From: CAVPNY01 sp963706905
Lineage (GTDB): Bacteria > Chloroflexota > Anaerolineae > Anaerolineales > UBA4823
Assembly: GCA_963706905.1 (NCBI GenBank)
Contig: CAVPNY010000015.1
Coordinates: 471,629 to 535,628, forward strand
Length of the DNA: 64,000 nt
Direction of reading: 5' to 3'
This document shows positions 54,558-63,945 of this stretch, piece after piece. The position numbers were made by a program, and so were the translations under genes. The notes beneath the pieces are model-generated. The model saw nothing but the letters and a program-made list of their open reading frames with translations, made no database searches and was not told the origin of the DNA. Within the stretch, counting starts at the first letter, position 1. The number at the start of each line of letters is the position of its first letter.

Positions 54558-55576
54558 CGGACTGGATGTACATTTCCCATTAAGCCACTCTCTGGAAGAT
54601 TGGGCCTGGCGTCTACCAGCCCGGGAGGTTCAGGCGGTCAGCCAGGTGAGCCTGCAGATCCACCCAGGACAGACCCTCGGTCTGGTAGGGGAAAGCGGCA
54701 GTGGCAAGACTACCCTGGCACGCGCCGTGATGGGATTGGTGGAGAAAACCAACGGTGAGATCAGATTGCTGGAGATGCCATTATCGGCTGCTCTCTCCGG
54801 GCGGAATCTGGATATATTGCGCCATCTTCAAATGGTGTTCCAGAACCCTGAAGAAGCGCTCAATCCTTACCTTACGATTGGCGAGACCCTCAGTCGGCCT
54901 TTCATAACCTTAATGGGGAAATCTCCGTCCGAAGCTCGCCAGGCCGTGACTGATTTGCTCCAATCAGTGAAACTTCCAGCCAGCTACGTGGAACGGCTGC
55001 CAAGCCAACTGAGTGGGGGTGAAATTCAACGCGTAGCCATCGCGCGTGCCATCGCCTCTCACCCTGACCTGTTGCTTGCTGATGAGCCAGTTTCGGCTTT
55101 GGATGTATCGGTGCAGGCCACCATCTTGAACCTGATGAATGAAATCCAATCTGAACAGGGCACCAGCCTGTTGTTCATCTCGCATAATCTGGCGCTGGTT
55201 GCCTACCTGGCAGATGAGGTGGCGGTGATCTATCTTGGCCATCTGATGGAGCTTTCCAATGCAGCCCACCTGTTCAATCCGCCTTTTCACCCTTATACCG
55301 AAGCACTGCTTGCCTCGATCCCTTCCATAGATCCTGATGCGGCGCGGCGTCCGCTTCGCCTGAGCGGCGAGATCCCGAGTCCGCTCGAGATCCCTTCCGG
55401 ATGCCCTTTCCACACGCGCTGTCCCCGTTCCCTGGGCGATCGTTGCGTTAATCGAGACGCCACCCTGGCGCACTGTCCCGGAAAATGGCAAACGCTATTT
55501 CTGTCATATCCCGGTGGAAGATCTGCGCACCATCCAGTCGCCACCCAGAGAGCTGGGTCGTTCCCAGGCAAGTTAG
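54520..55576 (+). CDS. ABC transporter ATP-binding protein, DppF type (one +1 frameshift near 3' end)
   Basis: Second ATPase of the importer, ~351 residues when the shift is corrected. Walker A LVGESGSGKTTLARAVMG, Q-loop MVFQNPEEALNPYLTIGETL, signature LSGGEIQRVAIARAIA, Walker B LLLADEPVSALDVSVQA, H-loop FISHNLALVAYLADEVAVIY. The tail is cysteine-rich, SGCPFHTRCPRSLGDRC. At AAA 55490-55492 the frame breaks: as read it continues past the next gene's start to 55677. Removing one A gives WQRYFCHIPVEDLRTIQSPP and a stop at 55574, 3 bp before dppB-like ATG 55580. The start, GTG 54520 or 54541, is uncertain; the longer frame to 54379 shadows the DppD gene. Confidence 0.88.
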
Positions 55577-55579
55577 AGC

Positions 55580-56539
55580 ATGGCAAACTACCTATTGCGC
55601 CGCTTTGGTTTCCTGTTGCTGACAATCCTGCTCACATCGTTGCTGGTTTTCGTATTGACACAATGGTTGCCGGGTGATGTCTGCCGGATCATCCTGGGAC
55701 GGGAGGCGGGGGAAAACGCCTTGCTCGAGTGCCGCCAGCAGTTAGGCCTGGATCGACCTCTCCCGGTGCAGTACCTGAACTGGTTGGTCGACTTTCTGTG
55801 CGGTGATTGGGGAGTCTCTTATAGCACCCGTTCGCCGATCTTTCCGCTGGTCATGGAGCGGACGATTCATTCGCTGTGGCTGGCGCTGGTCGCGCTGGTC
55901 ATCTCGGTGCCACTGGCCGTGTTCTTAGGTGTGATCGCTGGCCTCAATGAGAATAAACCAGTGGATTCAGCCATCAGCATCTCCTCCCTGGCAGTGGTTG
56001 GGCTGCCGGAGTTTGTCACCGGAATTGTCTTGATCCAAATATTTTCATTTTGGCCGCGGGGACACGGCTGGCCATCCTTGCCGGCCAATTCATCCATCCC
56101 ACCCGGCGCCACCTTCCTGGAAGCGCTGCCCATGCTGATCCTGCCCGCACTGACAGCGATGCTGGTTCTGCTGGCGTATATCGCCCGGCTGACGCGGGCT
56201 GGCGTTTTAGAGGAGCTGAAACGCCCCTATGTGCGCACAGCTGATCTAAAGGGGTTGCCGCGAGGCGTGGTGGTAGGCAGGCATGTCTTGCGCAATGCCT
56301 TGCTGCCGACCATCACCGTGATCGCTATCAGCGTTGGCTGGTTGATTAGCGGTTTGGTGGTGATCGAGAATGTATTCAATTACCCTGGTTTGGGACGTTT
56401 GCTCATTTTTGCCATCGATCGGCGTGATTTGCCATTGATCCAGGCGGTGGTCATGATCACCGTCCTGGGTTTTGCCCTGGCTAACTTGCTGGCTGACTTG
56501 CTCTACGCGCTGCTCAACCCGCGCATTCGGTATGAATAA
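55580..56539 (+). CDS. ABC transporter permease, DppB type
   Basis: 319 residues with six likely membrane segments. It starts MANYLLRRFGFLLLTILLTSLLVFVLTQWLPGD, then GLDRPLPVQYLNWL, the EAA loop YVRTADLKGLPRGVVVGRHVLRNALLPTITVIA and LISGLVVIENVFNYPGLGRLL. Second permease of the five-gene importer. The order is substrate-binding protein, DppC-, DppD-, DppF-, DppB-type, which differs from the classic B-C-D-F order. Confidence 0.93.
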   Translation: MANYLLRRFGFLLLTILLTSLLVFVLTQWLPGDVCRIILGREAGENALLECRQQLGLDRPLPVQYLNWLVDFLCGDWGVSYSTRSPIFPLVMERTIHSLWLALVALVISVPLAVFLGVIAGLNENKPVDSAISISSLAVVGLPEFVTGIVLIQIFSFWPRGHGWPSLPANSSIPPGATFLEALPMLILPALTAMLVLLAYIARLTRAGVLEELKRPYVRTADLKGLPRGVVVGRHVLRNALLPTITVIAISVGWLISGLVVIENVFNYPGLGRLLIFAIDRRDLPLIQAVVMITVLGFALANLLADLLYALLNPRIRYE

Positions 56540-56584
56540 ATGAACCATTCTTTCATTTTTATAGCGCCGATCTAAATCTCCTTG

Positions 56585-59035
56585 TTATTTCACCCCCTCA
56601 AAAATCTCTTCAACCAGTGTCATTGCTTGTTCTTCGTTTGTCATCCAACCTTCCGAATAAGCTGCATCAAAAATCGTTTCGTTAAGCGATGTGCGCAATC
56701 TTCTGCGAATTTGTCCTAGCTCGACCTGATCTTGATAAAACAGATTAATCGATAGCGATTCAAGCCCACTCTCCACTGCACCATACAGGCGGGCTGCCAC
56801 GACTGGTTTTTCCAGATGAATCGCCAGTGCAGCCAGGCTGGTCAGGCTGGCGTACACACCTCGTTTGTCGCCTACTTCTCCGTTGGTGGTCAGGCTCTCA
56901 TAGAAATAATCCCGAGCTGATGAAATATCGTTCTGTTCCAAGGCGAGATAGCCCAGGCGGCGTAGCGGGTAAGCTGCGTAGACTTTATTCCCAATCTTCC
57001 GAAGTATTTTGGCATTCTCCTCATATACTTTTTTTGCTTTAGAATGCTCACCCTTTTGCAGGTACACATCTCCCTGAAAAAATAGAAAAATTTGGGCGTG
57101 TACGTCTCCGAGTTCCCAGGTGATGGCCAAGCTTTCTTTGAAGGCTTTGTCTGCCAGATCATACTCCTTCAAATTGGTAAAGACCAGACCCAGAAACTGC
57201 ATGGTCACGGCAAGACTGGCTTTATCGTCCGATCTCCTTAGGATCGATTCTGCTTCTTTGAGAGACTGCCTGGCTGAGACAAAATCTCCCAATACCCATT
57301 GTAAACAACCGGCTGTGGTAAGCGCCCTGGCTCGATATTCTTTGAACTGCATCGCAGATGGCAATGCCAGGGCTTTAAGAGCCAGGTCGCTACCTTCGCT
57401 GCTGGAGCTTTGTGACCACCAGAAAAACCACAAAGCTCCCACCAGCCGCAGGGCATTTTCTGCCTGGTCACTTTCAGCGCTCCATGCGACTACGGCATGT
57501 AAGTTTTCATTTTCTGCCTGGAGGAGCCTGAACCAATGCACTTGATCCTGTAAATGAAGATTTGGCAAGGCAGTTTCTACCAGATTTACAAAATACTCAG
57601 CATGCCGATCCCGCAACGACTGTATCTCTTTCGCTTCGCCTAACTTTATTCGGCCAAAGCTGCGGATTGTCTCCAGGAAACGGTAGCGTGTTGGCATATC
57701 TGTTATCTGGCCACTAACTTGTACAGTCACCAGAGATTTATCCACCAAGCGTCCGATCAGGAAGAGAAGTTCGTCACTGCGGAGATCCTGGCCGGCGCAG
57801 ATAGCTTCGCACGCTTCCAGGGTAAAGCTGCCAGGAAAGACAGATAGACGCCGGAATAACACTTGCTCATTTTGCTCGAGTAGATCATAACTCCATTCGA
57901 TGGCCGCCTGCAGCGTCTGGTGGCGTGGTAGGGCCATACGATGCCTGCCAGCCAGCAGGCTAAAACGGTGATCTAGGCGGGCGGCGATCTCCTGGGCTGA
58001 CAGCAGGTTCATGCGCGCCGCAGCTAGCTCAATGGCCAGGGGGATGCCGTCCAGGTGATGGCAGATCTGGGCGATCGTAGTCACCTCTGCATCACTAGGC
58101 TGGTAACCGGGGCGAATATCGCCAGCGCGTTCGATGAACAGGCTGACCGCTTCGAAATGTGTAATATCTTTGAGACTCAGCGAACGACCGGGTTCCGGTA
58201 GAGAAAGCGATTGCAGTGGCCAGGCTTTCTCACCAGGCACACCTAGCGCTTCACGGCTGGTTGCCAGAATAGTCACTTGTGGGCAATTAATCAGCAACCT
58301 TTCTGCAAGGATTGAGCAAGCCTCGATCAGATGTTCGCAGTTGTCTAATACCAACAAGAGTTGCCTGTCAAGGAGGTATTCTATGACTCCTTCCAGGACA
58401 GGTAGTCCGGGCGACTCCGGGATTCGCAATGACTTTGCCACTGCCTGGGCAACCAGCTCCGCTCCCATGGGCATCGCATCATCACCCGTCTGGGGGATGG
58501 GTAAATTTGGTAGCTGCGAAAGGAGCCGTTTTTTTGAGGGGGTGGTTTCGAAGAGAGAGGCCAGTCCCACCCACCAAACACCATCCGTAAATTGGGATGT
58601 CAGCGCACCAGCTACCTGGATCGCCAGGCGGGTTTTGCCCACCCCGCCCGGGCCGGTGATAGTGATCAATCTGGTTGTTCGGACCAGGTGCTCGATCTGT
58701 CGGATTTCCTTTTCTCTTCCAATGAAACTGGTCAAAGGCCTGGGAAGATTGGAATGTCGCCTGGGCAGGGAGGCAGGTTCGCTGGCCAGGGGCAGGTTAT
58801 CTACCGGCTGAAACCCTCGCGCGCATTCCAGAAATCTCTGGCGTTGATCTGCGGGGATAGCCAGATAGTCGGCCAGCCGTTCCGCTAGCTCGCGGGATGG
58901 CCGGCGCTCATCGGCCTCGATTTTTTTGAGGGTAGCCAACGAATAACCCACTTGATCCGCCAGCGCCTGCTGGGTCAGGTCAAGCGCTTTTCGTTGCCTG
59001 CGCATCCAGTAACCAAAAGATGCACTGGTCTCCAT
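56585..59035 (-). CDS. XRE-HTH / NB-ARC-type NTPase / TPR regulator (AfsR-like)
   Basis: 816 residues. An N-terminal XRE helix-turn-helix (MRRQRKALDLTQQALADQVG, YSLATLKKIEADERRPSREL) is followed by PRPLTSFIGREKEIRQIEHLV and Walker A TGPGGVGKTRLAIQVAG (~residue 127). Walker B is LLLVLDNCEHLIEA, then TILATSREALGVPGE and a winged-helix-like region (FRRLSVFPGSFTLEACEAICAG). The C-terminal third is tetratricopeptide-like. It ends LRTSLNETIFDAAYSEGWMT, the usual tail of this family. It is probably a ligand-responsive transcription factor in which nucleotide exchange opens the protein. ATG 59035 has GAGGAGG 3 bp upstream. Confidence 0.85.
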   Translation of the reverse strand: METSASFGYWMRRQRKALDLTQQALADQVGYSLATLKKIEADERRPSRELAERLADYLAIPADQRQRFLECARGFQPVDNLPLASEPASLPRRHSNLPRPLTSFIGREKEIRQIEHLVRTTRLITITGPGGVGKTRLAIQVAGALTSQFTDGVWWVGLASLFETTPSKKRLLSQLPNLPIPQTGDDAMPMGAELVAQAVAKSLRIPESPGLPVLEGVIEYLLDRQLLLVLDNCEHLIEACSILAERLLINCPQVTILATSREALGVPGEKAWPLQSLSLPEPGRSLSLKDITHFEAVSLFIERAGDIRPGYQPSDAEVTTIAQICHHLDGIPLAIELAAARMNLLSAQEIAARLDHRFSLLAGRHRMALPRHQTLQAAIEWSYDLLEQNEQVLFRRLSVFPGSFTLEACEAICAGQDLRSDELLFLIGRLVDKSLVTVQVSGQITDMPTRYRFLETIRSFGRIKLGEAKEIQSLRDRHAEYFVNLVETALPNLHLQDQVHWFRLLQAENENLHAVVAWSAESDQAENALRLVGALWFFWWSQSSSSEGSDLALKALALPSAMQFKEYRARALTTAGCLQWVLGDFVSARQSLKEAESILRRSDDKASLAVTMQFLGLVFTNLKEYDLADKAFKESLAITWELGDVHAQIFLFFQGDVYLQKGEHSKAKKVYEENAKILRKIGNKVYAAYPLRRLGYLALEQNDISSARDYFYESLTTNGEVGDKRGVYASLTSLAALAIHLEKPVVAARLYGAVESGLESLSINLFYQDQVELGQIRRRLRTSLNETIFDAAYSEGWMTNEEQAMTLVEEIFEGVK

Positions 59036-59121
59036 TTGCCTCCTCAATTCAATAAAGCCTTGCCCACTGTTTATCTCCCTAATTGTATCGTTAAATCTGG
59101 ACTAATGTACTCCATTTCCCT

Positions 59122-59322
59122 CTAATAAAGACCCCTCCCCAAGGAAATAGATCGTACCTTGCACAAATCCCGACCTTCTGAAAAAGCTGCTTCGAAGCTG
59201 GCTCTATCCAGACAGTCCTGAAGCTTGCAGCGGTTTCGCACTCGCTCGGCCTGGCCCATGTAGAATAGATTGTTCGAAAGCGACTCCAGCACTTTGTCGG
59301 CAGCTACCTGAATCGATTCATC
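59122..59322 (-). pseudogene. Relic of an AfsR-like regulator C-terminus
   Basis: On the minus strand an open 66-codon stretch without a start codon reads DESIQVAADKVLESLSNN then LFYMGQAERVRNRCKLQD then CLDRASFEAAFSEGRDL before TAG at 59122. It lines up with the end of the neighbouring regulator (ESLSINLFYQDQVELGQIRR, LRTSLNETIFDAAYSEG): ESLS-NLFY, a basic R-x-R stretch, and F-AA-SEG match in order. A stop lies just before it. It is best explained as the tail of a lost paralogue in the ~300-bp gap. The rest of this gap shows nothing further that I can support. Confidence 0.65.
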
Positions 59323-59347
59323 CCGTCAGTGACGCTACCACCGGCTG

Positions 59348-62300
59348 CTATTCGATCGGACAGGCCTCCAAATGAAGGTATTGCTGGCATTCGGCAGAGG
59401 TTAATCGGCGAGTTGCCCGCGCGTTGGCCAGCTCAAGCAGATCTGGTAAACGCAACAAATAGACTCTGATCGTGCCTTCCGCACTGGCAACGGTCAGCTC
59501 AGCGCCGCCGTCCTGCGGGTTGAAAGCGACGCCCGTCGCTCCGCTCAGGCCGCCGGGTAAGGTTAGCAGGAGTTGGCCTGTGGAGGCATCCCAAAGCTTA
59601 GCAGTATTGTCGCCGCTAGCGGTCCCGATCAATCGTCCATCTGGGCTTACCGCCACACTCCAGATATCGGCGTGGTGCCCTGCCAATGTGAGCAATTCCT
59701 TCCCAGTTCCAGTATCCCAGACTCGGGCAGTCGTGTCCCGGCTGCCGGTGACCAATCGAGTTCCATCGGGACTGAACGCGACATCGGGGATCGCATCTGT
59801 ATGGCCAGTTAGAGTGAACAGCAATTCACCCGCAGGCATACTCCAGATTTTTGCCGTAGCATCTGTGCTGGAAGTCGCCAGCAGGCTGCCGTCGGGGCTA
59901 AATGCCACTCCGGTTACCAGTCCATTGTGCCCGATCAGCGTTGCAACAGGTTTGCCTGTGATCGCATCCCAAACTTTCGCAGTCTCGTCAAAACTGGCGG
60001 TGGCGATCCACCTGCCGTCCTGGCTGAAAGCCACGTCTCGAATAGCGTTGGAATGACCATCTAAAGTAAGCACAGTCTCGCCAGATCGAAAGATTCCAGA
60101 TGCGGGCGGTTTCATCCAGGCTGGCTGTCGCCAACTTTTCTCCATCTGGGCTGAAAGCCACGGCGAATAGTTTCGCGTCGTGACCGGTTAGAGTCGCTAA
60201 TTCTTCACCGCTTTGCCTGTCCCACAGGCGTGCAATGCCTTCTTTCCCGCTTGTCGCCAGATGTGTTCCATCCGGGCTATAAGCCACCCCATCCCCATTT
60301 GCAACCAGAGTCAATGCCTCTTCGTCAGGCGTAATGCTCCATACCCGGGAGGTTTGATCGAGACTGGTTGTAACCAGTCGTCTGCCATCCGGACTAAAGT
60401 CCAGGCTGGTAACCCAGTCAGCATGCCCTGCCAGGGTGAGCTGTTCCTGTCCGGTGAGCACATCCCAGACTTTGGCGACACTCCCGGTTACCCCTACCAG
60501 GCGCTGTCCGTCGGGACTGAAGGCAACATCACCCACCCCCACCGGGATTGTCAGCACCTCACTGCCAGAATCAACCCCCCATACTTTCACACTCTCATCA
60601 GATGCCGTTGCCATGAATTGGCCATCCGAGCTGAAATCGATGCTATATACTGGCGAATTGAAATTGGTCAGATCCAGGCGCAGCTTACCGCTGCTGGCAT
60701 CCCAGATCTTGAGCGTGCTGTCGTCACTGGCCGTTGCTAATAATGTCCCATCCGGGCTGAAGGCCAGACCTTCGATCGCCTCAGTATGACCAGTCAAGGT
60801 GAATAAAAGTTCACGCTTGGCGATGTCCCAGATCCGGGCGGTACCGTCTACCCCGGCCGAAGCGATCCGGCTGCCATCCGGGTTGAATGCCACAGCCCAA
60901 ACTTCGCCGGTATGCCCGGCAAACGTGGCGATTTCAACACCGGTTGCAGCATCCCACAACTTGACCTCCTCACGGTCTCCGGTGACCAGTTGCGTTCCAT
61001 CCGGACTGTATGCCAGACGTTGGGTGCCCAAGGCATCACCAGGCTCGGTGGTGCCTGGAATGCTCATTATCTCCGCTCCAGTCTCAGCATTCCAAATCTT
61101 GGCTGTCCCGTCTTGACCAATTGTAGCGATCTGTTGGCCGTCGGGGCTGTAGTCTGCTGAGAGCACACCATCCTGGTGTCCAGATAGAACCAAACGCACA
61201 TGCGAGGCGAGCAGGGCGCGATGCAACGCATCTTCGGCTTCAGGCAGCACACTGCCGTTTCCTGTCTGGGTCGTTGAGATAGCCTGTAAGGCCAGGAGTA
61301 TGCCGCGCTCGGGATCGATTTCCAGGCTGCTGATAGCGGATGCCGCCAATTCACGCGCGGTGGACAGTCGATAGGCGATCTGCGCCTGGATTGCACTCTG
61401 GCGAGCCTGCATTCCGAAAAACACCGCTACTCCTGCCATGCCGAGGGCCAGGACAAAGGCAACCGCGAGATAGGTTGCTCTCCGGCGAAGTTGGACCGCC
61501 GCTTGGCTCTGGGTTTCAGCCAGCGTCCGGGCCGCCTCCAACTCGTGCTGGCGTTGCGTTTCGCGCTCGGCAAGTTCGCGCTCGGCTAACCGGCGGGATG
61601 CATCCAGAAATTCTCGCTCCTGGGCATTCAGCTCGACTGGATGATCCTGCACCCATTCCAGCGCCTGGGCCAGGCGTGCTCCCCGATACAGCTCGCCCGG
61701 ATCACGGTCCTGGCTTATCCAGCCTTCAGCCGCTAAAGTCAGGTGCCTGTGCAGGCGCAAGCCATCCCGGCTTTCCTGCAACCAACCGCGCAAAGTGGGC
61801 CACTCACGGATCAATGCCTCATGGGCTACTTCCGCTACCCCCTGATCCGTGATGATAAGCCGGGCATCAGCAAGGTGGGTGAGTACTTCTCGCACCGCCG
61901 CTGCATCTTCGGGTCTGGTGGTCAGCTCGTCAATACTCGCTCGCCGGCGTGTTTCTGGCGTGATGTCATCATCGCCTATCTCGGTCAGGCGTAGGAAGAT
62001 ATTTCGGGCAATGACCTGCTGGTGGACATCCAATTCGTCATGGTACACGACTTCTGCTGTTTCGGCGATGGCGTCACGCACACCACCGGAAGCCAGGTAG
62101 CCAGAAATGGTGAGGGTTCGCCCTCTCCGGCGCTGCCAGGTCTCAAGCAGCGCATGGGACGTTAAAGGAAGGGCACCCGGCTCTGACAGGTGTGGACCTT
62201 CAGCGCCAAGATCTTTCAGCAACAAATCCACCAGGCCAGGTTCAAGTATCCAACCACCCCGCAGGGTAGGTTCTTCGATAGCACGGCGCAGTTCTGCAGA

Positions 62301-63287
62301 ATTCATTGGGCCGATGTATTCCTGTTGGCTGGCCAATACCTGGCGCAATTCGGTGTAAGGTGCGCATTGGGCGTAAAAATCCGCCCTCAGGGTAAAGGCT
62401 ACATAGACCCTGCCATCTGGTTGCGTGGCTGCCAATACGAGATTGTCGATAAAAGCTTGCCTCTCCACCTCATCCCGGCAAATAGTAAAGAGCTCCTCAA
62501 ATTGATCTACTGCCAGCAAGATATGAGGTTGCAGATCGGCCCCCGCCAGCGCGTGTCGTTTGCCAGAGGTCTGACTTTGTTGAGCCCTGAGTTGCTCTTG
62601 AAAGTGTCGTTGCGAAAACAAGTTCAAGGTACGCCTCTCGACAATCATATCGTCGGCGAGCGATGCACTGGCTGCAAAGGAATCGGATTCAGATGTGAGC
62701 GCACCCGCCAGCGCGTGCAAGGGATGGGCGGTTGGAGTGATTGAATAGATCGACCAATTTGCAGATACAGGATTCCAGCGCAGCATGGGAATGAGTCCGG
62801 CTCGCAGGATGGAAGATTTTCCACTACCGGAAGCGCCCACGATTGCAAGAATTCGGGGGGGCGTTTCGGTGGCTTTTCCCCGGGTTGGATTTAGCGATCC
62901 GATGATTCGATTCAACAACTTTTCGACCAGGGCTTCCCGGCCGAAGAACAGGTCAGCATCAGCCTCATCGAAATATTGGAGTCCCTTATAGGGTGCAACT
63001 CCAGACGCCGGTGCGTCCTCGCGCCGCATGGACGCAGCCAGGTCCAGCAGGCGATGAGCGGCTTCTGGCTCATCACCGATATCCAGGACAGGAATAAAGC
63101 GGGCTGTGATCGTTGCCAGATCGGGCAAACGTTGATTCAGTTCAAGGCGACTGATTTGAGCGTGGCTGTATCCAACTGCGATCGAAAGTTCTCTTTGGGT
63201 GAGACCTGCGCGCCGGCGCAGAAATTTTAATAGATCGCCAAATGTTGTAAACCGTTCTAAACCGATGTTGAGTTTCTGGCTAATCAT
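59348..63287 (-). CDS. XRE-HTH / nSTAND NTPase / transmembrane / WD40 protein (one +1 frameshift)
   Basis: Read through the shift, 1312 residues. XRE HTH near residues 15-70 (LRRRAGLTQRELSIAVGYSH). nSTAND1-type NTPase opening APYKGLQYFDEADADLFFGRE, Walker A IVGASGSGKSSILRAG (~150), Walker B ILLAVDQFEELF, then TSHALLETWQRRRGRTLT and VAHEALIREWPTLRGWL. One coiled, Glu/Arg-rich stretch precedes a membrane segment (YLAVAFVLALGMAGVAVFFGM, ~residue 630). Then come fourteen WD40-like units by my count (two seven-bladed propellers' worth) and the WD-family tail LTSAECQQYLHLEACP. The frame breaks at AAA 60089-60091; removing one T in the gene joins ARIWNL to RSGETVLTLDGHS. Start ATG 63287 has GGAGG 8 bp upstream. 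Role: sensing or conflict/regulatory signalling, inferred from domains. Confidence 0.88.
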
Positions 63288-63343
63288 TCCATTTCCTCCT
63301 TAAGTCAGAGCCAGATATCGACTCGGCTCGCTGGTATACAGCG

Positions 63344-63349
63344 ATTATA
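63344..63349 (-). promoter_or_regulatory. Candidate -10 box of the STAND-WD40 gene
   Basis: A perfect TATAAT on the minus strand ~57 bp upstream of the ATG. No good -35 box at 16-18 bp is visible; the region where one would lie runs up to the phased repeats at 63369-63394, hinting at an activator-dependent promoter. Confidence 0.45.
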
Positions 63350-63368
63350 GAGGAAGTATACCTTGAGC

Positions 63369-63394
63369 GGTGAAATTTGGTGAATTTTGGTAAA
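63369..63394. promoter_or_regulatory. Three 10-bp-phased direct repeats (GGTGAA, GGTGAA, GGTAAA)
   Basis: GGTGAA at 63369 and 63379 and GGTAAA at 63389, each followed by ATTT/TTTT-like bases, give an exact 10-bp period. They lie between the STAND-WD40 gene and the divergent small ORF. One helical turn per repeat is what a cooperatively bound regulator would need. Confidence 0.5.
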
Positions 63395-63464
63395 TCTAGT
63401 CGACATTGGTGAGGCTTTTGTTGCTACGATGATGTCAATGACCAAGATCATGAAAGGACCTGAA

Positions 63465-63677
63465 ATGAAACACCTTGAAGAATTAACTCGGATGCACGTA
63501 GAAGAAGCGATCCAGACTGGATTGAAAGAGCAAGCCCTTCACCGCAGCTTATCTGAACGTAAGGCTCTACCCCGCCCAGCTTCACTGGAGATTGGGGAAC
63601 GGCTCAATCCCCAACAACCCGGCTGGCAATATCGAATCCTCTTAATCATCAATACAGTCCTGAAATTCGTTGGATAA
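63465..63677 (+). CDS. Small hypothetical protein
   Basis: 70 residues from ATG 63465, which follows AAAGGACCTGAA; the frame extends to 63387. Starts MKHLEELTRMHVEEAIQTGL, then KEQALHRSLSERKALPRP and a mildly hydrophobic end (RILLIINTVLKFVG). Charged helical N-terminus, possible membrane-associating C-terminus. I do not recognise it. Divergent from the STAND-WD40 gene and sharing the phased repeats upstream. Confidence 0.5.
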   Translation: MKHLEELTRMHVEEAIQTGLKEQALHRSLSERKALPRPASLEIGERLNPQQPGWQYRILLIINTVLKFVG

Positions 63678-63821
63678 CAGGGGCAGAAATGAAATTTCAG
63701 AGAAGAATGACGCGCTAAATCCACGCCTGGATTCACACCGTGGGATGCTGCATCACCGGATCGGACTGGATCGAGCGCAATTCAAGTCAGCCCTCTTGAT
63801 AGACGATCTGATTTGATGGCA

Positions 63822-63863
63822 AACCATCCCGCACGTCGTGTACCTGTGGGAGGGTTGTTTTTA
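63822..63863 (+). terminator. Probable terminator after the small ORF
   Basis: AACCATCCCGCAC and GTGGGAGGGTT pair with two bulges, followed by GTTTTT. It lies ~150 bp after the small ORF stop, just before the tRNA promoter. The intervening 63678-63821 shows no gene. Confidence 0.55.
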
Positions 63864-63898
63864 AAGCTTTTCACACGACCGCCTCCCTCGAGCACGCC

Positions 63899-63927
63899 TT
63901 GACAGTCCCTGTGCGCTCAGGTACAAT
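63899..63927 (+). promoter_or_regulatory. Promoter of the tRNA-Ala gene
   Basis: A perfect TTGACA (63899-63904), a 17-bp spacer and TACAAT (63922-63927); the tRNA 5' end lies 18 bp further on. The best promoter in the window. Confidence 0.85.
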
Positions 63928-63945
63928 TCCGCTACCCTGATGCCA

